Of a DNA stretch of 46,891 nt, positions 41,569-46,891 are shown one piece after another. The position numbers were made by a program, and so were the translations under genes. The stretch comes from Emticicia sp. (GTDB lineage Bacteria > Bacteroidota > Bacteroidia > Cytophagales > Spirosomataceae). The notes below the pieces were generated by a model. It was not told the DNA's origin. It worked only from the letters and a program-made list of their open reading frames with translations, and did not search any database. Each line of letters begins with the position of its first letter. The first letter of the stretch is position 1. The DNA lies in contig JAFEIL010000003.1 in NCBI GenBank assembly GCA_017495105.1, positions 1 to 46,891 on the forward strand. The letters are read 5' to 3'.

Positions 41569-42309
41569 ATGAAAGTAGCCTTATTTATACCTTGTTACGT
41601 TGACCAATTTTATCCGAATGTGGGTGTTGCAACTTTGCAATTATTAGAAAAATTGGGCGTAGAAGTTACGTTTCCGATGAAGCAAACGTGCTGTGGACAA
41701 CCGATGGCCAATGGTGGTTGCGAGCAAGATTCTAAAGGTGTTTACGAACATTTTGTTGATATTTTTGCCGATTTCGATTATATCGTTACGCCGTCGGGAA
41801 GCTGTACTTATCATATCAAGAAACATTATGATATTATTGAGCAAACGCCCGCTGTTCAGAAAATCAGAAAATCAGTTTATGAATTGATAGATTTTATTGA
41901 AAATGTGCTGAAAATAGAAGAAATTCCTGTCGATTTCCCGCACAAAGTTGGTTTACATTTGAGTTGTCACGGTCAGCGTGGACTTCGACAAGCCAATGCT
42001 TCCGAAATTACGGGCGTGCGAGATGGACAGATTTCTAAACTTCTTCGTAAACTAAAAGGCATCGAACTCACCGAACTCGACCGTAATGACGAATGTTGTG
42101 GCTTTGGAGGAATGTTTTGTGTAACCGAAGAAGCTGTTTCGGCACGCATGGGACAAGACCGAATTTCTGACCATCTTCGTAACGGAACGAAGGTTTTGAC
42201 GGGAGGCGACGTTTCTTGTCTGATGCACCTCGAAGGCATCGTAAAACGTCAAAACGCACCAATAAAAGTAATGCACATTGCCGAAATTTTGAACGGAAAT
42301 CAACCATGA
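41569..42309 (+). CDS. lutA: Lactate utilisation protein A, Fe-S oxidoreductase
   Basis: 246 residues from ATG 41569 (MKVALFIPCYVDQFYPNVGV); the frame upstream passes through repeat DNA. Two CCG domains bind a non-cubane or 4Fe-4S cluster: PMKQTCCGQPMANGGCEQDS and NDECCGFGGMFCVTEEAVSA, with HLSCHGQRG between them. LutA is the heterodisulfide reductase-like subunit of the LutABC complex, which oxidises L-lactate to pyruvate and passes electrons to the quinone pool. Its stop (TGA 42307-42309) overlaps the lutB start (ATG 42306), so the two are translationally coupled. Confidence 0.92.
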   Translation: MKVALFIPCYVDQFYPNVGVATLQLLEKLGVEVTFPMKQTCCGQPMANGGCEQDSKGVYEHFVDIFADFDYIVTPSGSCTYHIKKHYDIIEQTPAVQKIRKSVYELIDFIENVLKIEEIPVDFPHKVGLHLSCHGQRGLRQANASEITGVRDGQISKLLRKLKGIELTELDRNDECCGFGGMFCVTEEAVSARMGQDRISDHLRNGTKVLTGGDVSCLMHLEGIVKRQNAPIKVMHIAEILNGNQP

Positions 42310-43694
42310 GCCACCAAAACCACCCAGAATTAGCCGAAGCTTTCAACAAAGATTTTGAGCGTACGACTTGGCACGACGAAACGCTTTGGTTTGTGCGTCA
42401 GAAACGAGATAAAGCGGTTTATCCAATTCCAGAATTTCAGGATTTACGCACACTTGCCTCCGAAATCAAAGACCATACGCTGAGTAATCTTGATAATTAC
42501 CTTATCGAATTTGAGCAAAATGCTATTAAAAATGGTGTAAAGGTGCATTGGGCTGCCGATGCCGTCGAGCATAACCAAATTGTGATGGAGATTATCAAAA
42601 ACTCATGCAAAGTTGAGGGAAGAAATCCCCGTTTGGTGAAAAGCAAATCAATGCTTACCGAAGAATGCCATTTGAATGATTTTCTAGAAAAAAATAATAT
42701 TGATGTAGTAGATACCGACTTGGGCGAACGTATTGTGCAGTTTAGAAACGAACCTCCAAGCCATATTGTATTGCCCGCCATTCATCTCAAAAAAGAAGAC
42801 GTAGGCGAAACTTTTTACGAACATTTGGGTACTGCTAAAGGTGAAAAAGACCCCCAAATTCTGACTGAAGCGGCACGTCAGCACCTAAGAGGAAAATTTG
42901 TAGCGGCCGATGTGGCTCTAACAGGCGTAAATTTTGCGATTGCCGAAACTGGTAGTTTTGTAGTTTGTACAAACGAAGGCAATGCAGATTTAGGCGTAAA
43001 TTTGGCAAAAGTTCATATCGCATGTATGGGTATCGAAAAGATTATTCCAGATTTACATCATTTATCTGTTTATACTCGATTGCTCGCAAGAAGTGCTACT
43101 GGTCAGCCAGTTACAACCTATACTTCGCATTTTACAAAACCAGTCGAAGGAAAAGAAATGCACATCGTGATTGTGGATAATGGCCGAACGCAACAACTTG
43201 GTAGAGAGGATTTTAGAAGTTCATTAAAGTGTATTCGTTGCGGGGCTTGTATGAATACCTGCCCAGTTTATCGTCGTAGTGGTGGACATAGCTACGATTT
43301 TACAGTTCCAGGCCCAATCGGTGCGATTCTTTCGCCAAATATTGATTTGCATAAACATAAAAGTTTGCCTTTTGCTTCTACGCTTTGTGGTTCGTGTTCG
43401 GATGTTTGTCCAGTGAAAATTGATATTCACGTACAGCTTTACAAATGGCGACAAATTGTAGGGCAAGCTAACGAACTTCCTGCCGCAAAAAAGTGGGCAA
43501 TGAAAGGCATGGCAAAGGTGCTTTCAATGCCAAAAGTATATGATTTAAGCGGAAAATTGGCTCGTGGAGCGTTGCGAATTTTACCACATGGATTGACGCA
43601 CAACGAAAGTATGAATCCGTGGGCAAAAGCAAGGGAATTACCCGATGCTCCGAAGCAGAGTTTTAAGGAATGGTACGAGGAAAATAGACAATGA
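42306..43694 (+). CDS. lutB: Lactate utilisation protein B, iron-sulfur protein
   Basis: 462 residues from ATG 42306 (MSHQNHPELAEAFNKDFERT); a longer in-frame version inside lutA encodes an arginine-rich leader with no homology and is rejected. An N-terminal LUD domain (about 60-290) includes EHNQIVMEIIKNSC and VALTGVNFAIAETGSFVVCT. The ferredoxin-like domain holds two 4Fe-4S clusters: SLKCIRCGACMNTCPVYRRS and TLCGSCSDVCPVKIDIHVQL. A C-terminal tail binds the partner subunits. The stop codon TGA (43692-43694) is part of the first word of a heptamer repeat. No regulator (LutR) or lactate permease gene is nearby. Confidence 0.94.
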   Translation: MSHQNHPELAEAFNKDFERTTWHDETLWFVRQKRDKAVYPIPEFQDLRTLASEIKDHTLSNLDNYLIEFEQNAIKNGVKVHWAADAVEHNQIVMEIIKNSCKVEGRNPRLVKSKSMLTEECHLNDFLEKNNIDVVDTDLGERIVQFRNEPPSHIVLPAIHLKKEDVGETFYEHLGTAKGEKDPQILTEAARQHLRGKFVAADVALTGVNFAIAETGSFVVCTNEGNADLGVNLAKVHIACMGIEKIIPDLHHLSVYTRLLARSATGQPVTTYTSHFTKPVEGKEMHIVIVDNGRTQQLGREDFRSSLKCIRCGACMNTCPVYRRSGGHSYDFTVPGPIGAILSPNIDLHKHKSLPFASTLCGSCSDVCPVKIDIHVQLYKWRQIVGQANELPAAKKWAMKGMAKVLSMPKVYDLSGKLARGALRILPHGLTHNESMNPWAKARELPDAPKQSFKEWYEENRQ

Positions 43695-43723
43695 ACAATT
43701 ATTAATTACCAATTATCAATCGG
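43689..43723. repeat. Heptanucleotide tandem repeat CAATTAT at the lutB stop
   Basis: Five words in exact 7-base register: CAATGAA, CAATTAT, TAATTAC, CAATTAT, CAATCGG. The lutB stop codon TGA is in the first word. A further GC-rich stretch (GAGCGACCGTCG) leads to lutC. Confidence 0.65.
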
Positions 43724-43782
43724 ACGTAGTTTCTCCGAGCGACCGTCGTTATTAAATTTAATTATTTGGTAATCAAGTATCT

Positions 43783-44346
43783 ATGACCAGCAGAGAAAAA
43801 ATATTAGCGAGTATCGCAAGCAATAAACCTTCATTGGTAACAATGCCAAATGTGCCAATTTTTGAAGGTGATGGAAGCGTTGAGCGATTCAAAAACGTAT
43901 TGGAAAGTATAGGGGGGACGGCAGTAGAACTCACTACAAAAGCTGAATGCCAAGAAGCAATTGACAAATATTATCATGATTTAGTAAATGTAGCTTCTGA
44001 TATTGTCAAAGCAAACGTTTCCATAAATCTTGATACAAATAAAGATATTTTGGAGCAAGTTGATTTGGCAGTTATTCAAGGAGAAATTGGGGTTGCCGAA
44101 AATGGCACAATTTGGGTGCCTGAAAGTAATATGCTAAATCGTGCCTTGCCGTTTATTACCCAACATTTAGTTTTGGTACTTGATAAACACAATATCGTTG
44201 CCAATATGCAACAAGCATACGACAAACTCGAAGGTGTTGGTAATTACGGTGTTTTTATAGCAGGGCCTTCAAAAACTGCCGACATTGAGCAATCATTGGT
44301 TATTGGAGCTCACGGTGCGAGGAGTATGATGGTGCTTATTTATTAA
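43783..44346 (+). CDS. lutC: Lactate utilisation protein C, LUD domain
   Basis: 187 residues (MTSREKILASIASNKPSLVT). A single LUD domain: QVDLAVIQGEIGVAENGTIW at about 103-122, LPFITQHLVLVLDKHNIV and the C-terminal GNYGVFIAGPSKTADIEQSL with GAHGARSMMVLIY. It is the third subunit of the LutABC L-lactate oxidation complex. It lies 88 bases after lutB; that gap contains a tandem repeat, so expression may differ from lutAB. Full length for the family. Confidence 0.93.
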   Translation: MTSREKILASIASNKPSLVTMPNVPIFEGDGSVERFKNVLESIGGTAVELTTKAECQEAIDKYYHDLVNVASDIVKANVSINLDTNKDILEQVDLAVIQGEIGVAENGTIWVPESNMLNRALPFITQHLVLVLDKHNIVANMQQAYDKLEGVGNYGVFIAGPSKTADIEQSLVIGAHGARSMMVLIY

Positions 44347-44353
44347 TTTTAGT

Positions 44354-44388
44354 GCTGTATGCTTTAGGCTCTATGCTTTAAGCTTTTA
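44354..44388. repeat. Heptanucleotide tandem repeat GCTTTAN, first arm
   Basis: Five words in exact 7-base register: GCTGTAT, GCTTTAG, GCTCTAT, GCTTTAA, GCTTTTA, starting 7 bases after the lutC stop. GCT is invariant. It is mirrored by the array at 44402-44443. Confidence 0.75.
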
Positions 44389-44401
44389 AAATAACTCTTT
44401 T

Positions 44402-44443
44402 TGTATATAGCTTACAGCCTAGAGCTTACATCAAATAGCTTGT
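44402..44443. repeat. Heptanucleotide tandem repeat AGCTTAC, second arm
   Basis: Six words in 7-base register: TGTATAT, AGCTTAC, AGCCTAG, AGCTTAC, ATCAAAT, AGCTTGT. Read on the minus strand they give GTAAGCT, CTAGGCT, GTAAGCT, which complement the first arm (GCTTTAG, GCTCTAT). The two arrays thus form an imperfect large hairpin between the convergent lutC and regulator genes. Confidence 0.7.
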
Positions 44444-44451
44444 AGTTTTTT

Positions 44452-45144
44452 TCATTTCACCATCCAAATTTTCTTCAAAACTTCCATCAAATCATCACGA
44501 TAATTGGCGGCAATTGGAACGGCTTCTGTATCTACCCAAACTTGATGACGTTCGATTTTTTTAACGTGATTGAGATTAATCACGAAAGACTTATGCACTC
44601 TAAAAAAATCAGATTTTGGCAGCATTTCGATGGCTTCGGTCATAGTCATGCGAGTGACAGTCTTTTTATCCGATTCCTTAAAAGTGAGATAATTACCTTC
44701 TGATTCTACAAATAGTAAGTTTTCGATGCTAATTCTCACCAAATCATAGCCATCTTTTACGAATAAATATGGAATTTTAGGGGCTTCTTCTTTGATATTC
44801 TCATAAGCTTTTTGGCAAGCCTTCATGAATCTACTAAAGTCAATAGGTTTCAAAAGGTAATCAAGGGCATTGATATTGAAAGCATCTACTGCATATTGTG
44901 AGTAAGCGGTTGTAAAAATTACTGATGTGTTTTTTGGTAAAAGTTGCGAGAAATCAAGGCCAGTGATATCGGGCATATTGATGTCAAGAAATACCAAATC
45001 ACACGGATTTTTCTTTAGAAAATCCAATGCTTCCATGGCACTAACGAAAGTTTCTTGCAAATCAAGAAAAGTAACTTTTTTGGCGTGGGCTTTGATTACT
45101 TCCAGAGCCATTGGCTCATCATCTACGGCAATTGCTTTTAGCAT
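44452..45144 (-). CDS. LytTR-family response regulator
   Basis: 230 residues. Receiver domain at 1-118: MLKAIAVDDEPMALEVIKAH, phospho-acceptor Asp54 in LVFLDINMPDITGLDF, TTAYSQYAVDAF (Thr/Ser switch) and YLLKPIDFSRF (Lys). The LytTR DNA-binding domain at about 130-228 shows LFVESEGNYLTFKESDKKTV, MLPKSDFFRVHKSFVINLNH and VKKIERHQVW. It should bind direct repeats upstream of target genes when phosphorylated by the histidine kinase encoded upstream at 45836. A toxin-antitoxin pair sits between the two, all four genes in one direction with gaps of 38 and 21 bases. Confidence 0.95.
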   Translation of the reverse strand: MLKAIAVDDEPMALEVIKAHAKKVTFLDLQETFVSAMEALDFLKKNPCDLVFLDINMPDITGLDFSQLLPKNTSVIFTTAYSQYAVDAFNINALDYLLKPIDFSRFMKACQKAYENIKEEAPKIPYLFVKDGYDLVRISIENLLFVESEGNYLTFKESDKKTVTRMTMTEAIEMLPKSDFFRVHKSFVINLNHVKKIERHQVWVDTEAVPIAANYRDDLMEVLKKIWMVK

Positions 45145-45165
45145 TGAGTAGTTGTGGTTTATTTA

Positions 45166-45582
45166 CTAAAGTATATTTTCTTCAAAAAAGTTATTAAATC
45201 CTTTGTTTCTCAATCCATCTTTCAAAATATTATCACGTGTCCAAAATTCTGCCTCTAATTCGAGCGAAAGTGCCACGTAAGTTGTATCGTTTTCATCAAT
45301 ATTTTTACATAAATGATAGGCTGTTAAAAAGTTTTCCGTACTGATAAGTTCTTCATTAAAGAAGTGAATCTTTTGCAAAACAGTATTCAGATAACTCAAT
45401 ACATCTTCTTCACTTGCTTTCGATTTTTGAACAATCCGATTTCTATGCTTGAATAGTTCAGTAATAAGATAATTTGGTGTATAAAATTGATAAGGAGAAT
45501 CAAAGATTTTGGTACGAGTGCGAGAATCCTTTGTATAAATAGCAGCAAAAAGAATATTATGGTCAATGATAACTTTTTTCAT
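45166..45582 (-). CDS. PIN-domain protein, probable toxin (VapC-like)
   Basis: 138 residues. PIN fold with acidic active-site candidates Asp7 (VIIDHNILFAA), Glu42 (YLITELFKHRN), Asp99 (NIDENDTTYVALSLEL) and Asp117 (FWTRDNIL). These four acids coordinate the Mg or Mn of a VapC-type ribonuclease. The start overlaps the stop of the upstream 72-residue gene (ATGA, 45579-45582), the usual coupling of antitoxin and toxin. The pair lies within the LytTR two-component operon. Toxin activity is inferred; some PIN proteins of this type may act otherwise. Confidence 0.82.
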   Translation of the reverse strand: MKKVIIDHNILFAAIYTKDSRTRTKIFDSPYQFYTPNYLITELFKHRNRIVQKSKASEEDVLSYLNTVLQKIHFFNEELISTENFLTAYHLCKNIDENDTTYVALSLELEAEFWTRDNILKDGLRNKGFNNFFEENIL

Positions 45583-45797
45583 GCTTCGGGTATGAATCTA
45601 CTTTTGTTGTTTTTCCACCAATTATCATTAATTTCTTCACCTATTTCAAGAATAGATTCATCAAAATTAACTTTTCGTGCTAATTCTTCTAATTTCAGTC
45701 TTTCCAAGAATGAAAATAATATATCCTTATCCATCAATGATTTATCAATACTGATGATATAACGGTCGGGGCTAGTTTGCACTTCTATTGCATTCAT
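45579..45797 (-). CDS. Probable antitoxin of the PIN-domain toxin
   Basis: 72 residues (MNAIEVQTSPDRYIISIDKS, then LEELARKVNFDESILEIGEE and a C-terminal WWKNNKSRFIPEA). The N-terminal half suggests a short strand and a helix for DNA binding, and the aromatic tail could bind the toxin, as in VapB/Phd-like antitoxins. It precedes the PIN gene and overlaps it by four bases. The N-terminus begins 38 bases after the histidine kinase stop. Assignment is from gene order and size; the family was not recognised from motifs. Confidence 0.75.
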   Translation of the reverse strand: MNAIEVQTSPDRYIISIDKSLMDKDILFSFLERLKLEELARKVNFDESILEIGEEINDNWWKNNKSRFIPEA

Positions 45798-45835
45798 ACA
45801 TGATTTATTTTATGTGAAGTTACACATTTTTCGAT

Positions 45836-46891
45836 TTACTTCAAATTCACTTCCAACGAAACCTCAAAGATATTATTTTCACTGGAAATTTTTAATGTAT
45901 GTTTGTGTGGATAGTTGAGGGAAAGGCGACGTTGCGTGTTTTCGATGCCCGTCGAAGTGCCGACTTCGAGTTTGTCAAACTGTTTGATAATACTATTTCG
46001 GCATGAAAAACTGAGTTTTTGGTCTTTAATTTGAAATTTCAAGTCAATAAAACTTTCTTGAGTAATACTGATGCCGTATTTGAAAGCATTTTCGATATAC
46101 GGAATCACCAAAAGTGGAGCAATTTGAGTCGGTTGTTCGTCGAAATCAATGTTTATATTTATCTTGATATTATCTCGCTTCGGGATTCTCATTTTGTTTA
46201 ATTCAACAAAATCGTACAGAAACTGTACTTCTTTTTCAGCTGAAATTCGTTCGTTTTTTGTGCCTTCAACCACGTGTCGCATGATACTCGATAGCTGTTG
46301 AATACCTTCGGCAGTTTTTGGGCTTTCTTCAACAATGGCCGTTCCGTAGAGGTTATTTAGCACATTAAACAAAAAATGAGGGTTTATTTGGGCTTTTAGT
46401 GCTGAAAGTTCAACTTTTGTTTTCTGAATCGCCATTTCTCGTAATCTTTTGTGAGAATCTGAAACGTATTGAACGACTGAGTATATAACCGAAAAACCTA
46501 TCCAAAGATTAGTTATGAAAATATGTAAACCAAGTGGCTCGGATTTTACACCAAATGAATTAAGTAAGATTATAAAAATAAAAAAATAGAAAAAAATCAG
46601 TACAACAAAGTAAAAAAACTTGCCTTTATGGCCTTCATCAACGAAAAGGTTTTTGAAAAGAAATTGAAAATTAAATTCAGCAATGAGTATTGTTGTACCC
46701 AACAAACTGAAAACAAAACTTTTTGAACCCAAAATGGCAGCGGCTAAATAACCTAATTTATACCATCGAGAATAATTTTGTAAACCAACCTTAGCTTTGG
46801 TGGCTTTCAAGAAATCATCAATAACCGTCGAAAAAGGATGAGAAATGCTGAAATACCAAATCGTATGAGCCAAACTTAAAGCTGTCAGAAC
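45836..46891 (-). CDS. LytS-type sensor histidine kinase, 5' end beyond the window
   Basis: The frame is open to the window edge (VLTALSLAHTIWYF), so the true start lies outside and the gene is partial here. About 350 residues are visible. Membrane helices occur at about 40-66, 84-104 and 116-136 (YFVVLIFFYFFIFIILLNSF). The His_kinase domain follows with phospho-His166 in LKAQINPHFLFNVLNNLYGT. The ATPase part has IAPLLVIPYIENAFKYGI and TSTGIENTQRRLSLNY. This is the 5TM/LytS-like kinase class that pairs with LytTR regulators. The cognate regulator gene is downstream, with a toxin-antitoxin pair in between. Confidence 0.92.
   Translation of the reverse strand, partial: VLTALSLAHTIWYFSISHPFSTVIDDFLKATKAKVGLQNYSRWYKLGYLAAAILGSKSFVFSLLGTTILIAEFNFQFLFKNLFVDEGHKGKFFYFVVLIFFYFFIFIILLNSFGVKSEPLGLHIFITNLWIGFSVIYSVVQYVSDSHKRLREMAIQKTKVELSALKAQINPHFLFNVLNNLYGTAIVEESPKTAEGIQQLSSIMRHVVEGTKNERISAEKEVQFLYDFVELNKMRIPKRDNIKININIDFDEQPTQIAPLLVIPYIENAFKYGISITQESFIDLKFQIKDQKLSFSCRNSIIKQFDKLEVGTSTGIENTQRRLSLNYPHKHTLKISSENNIFEVSLEVNLK

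Noticed and set aside
42216-42305. N-terminal extension of lutB inside lutA
   Set aside because: Arg/Lys-rich leader without homology; the ATG at 42306 forms the classic ATGA overlap and begins at the usual family start.
1-46891. CRISPR arrays, tRNA or rRNA genes, integrase or phage genes
   Set aside because: No direct repeats of 24-40 bases with regular spacers, no tRNA T-loop/anticodon patterns and no phage or integrase proteins were seen.

Overview
The window looks like a chromosomal segment of a Bacteroidota bacterium, most likely of the order Cytophagales (an Emticicia/Arcicella/Flectobacillus-like member of the Spirosomataceae; the genus is inference). The reasons are AT-rich DNA, very weak Shine-Dalgarno signals, Bacteroidota-type promoters (TTTG, about 19-21 bases, TAnnTTTG), a PorZ-like protein of the type IX secretion system, the L33 plus DUF4295 pair, and a Bacteroidota-type ECF sigma factor set. 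No rRNA, tRNA, CRISPR array, prophage or intact insertion sequence was seen.

Layout. 1-9.6 kb: ECF sigma factor, exported protein, glnS, a BadF/BadG-type sugar kinase, an outer-membrane barrel with helix-hairpin-helix motifs, an MFS exporter and dgt. 9.7-12.5 kb: hisH, a small gene broken by an amber codon, hisA and hisF. 12.5-17.4 kb: an unrecognised alpha-helical protein with a DIDDTA motif, a zinc-independent oxidoreductase, a decayed gene, rpmG with a DUF4295 gene, and rpoN. 17.7-22.7 kb: membrane metallophosphoesterase, a TetR remnant with operator-like palindromes, alpha/beta hydrolase, a DinB-like pseudogene and an M1 lipoprotein peptidase. 22.7-30.7 kb: porZ with an overlapping glycosyltransferase, a polytopic membrane protein, a second ECF sigma factor with an overlapping small gene, a beta-barrel protein and isochorismate synthase. 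30.9-34.0 kb: three thioredoxin-fold proteins around a decayed transposase fragment. 34.0-41.3 kb: a single-TM protein, a degenerate IscA-like protein, a 1250-residue NtrY-like histidine kinase, pnuC, L-rhamnose isomerase and a small membrane protein. 41.6-44.3 kb: lutABC for lactate oxidation. 44.4-46.9 kb: a LytTR two-component operon with a PIN-domain toxin-antitoxin pair inserted between the kinase and regulator genes.

Two themes stand out. First, intergenic DNA carries short, degenerate tandem repeats with an exact 7- or 8-base period. Several run right up to a start or stop codon (hisH, hisA, the 25.5-26.7 kb membrane gene, dgt), and the sequence of the word changes from locus to locus. 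Hairpin clusters, especially the one before lutA, form a related layer. Second, there are several decaying genes: an amber-interrupted small gene, a gene with two in-frame TGA codons, a frameshifted and amber-interrupted DinB gene, a TetR C-terminal remnant and a transposase remnant. TAG still serves as a normal stop in this window, so these are best read as pseudogenes rather than recoding.
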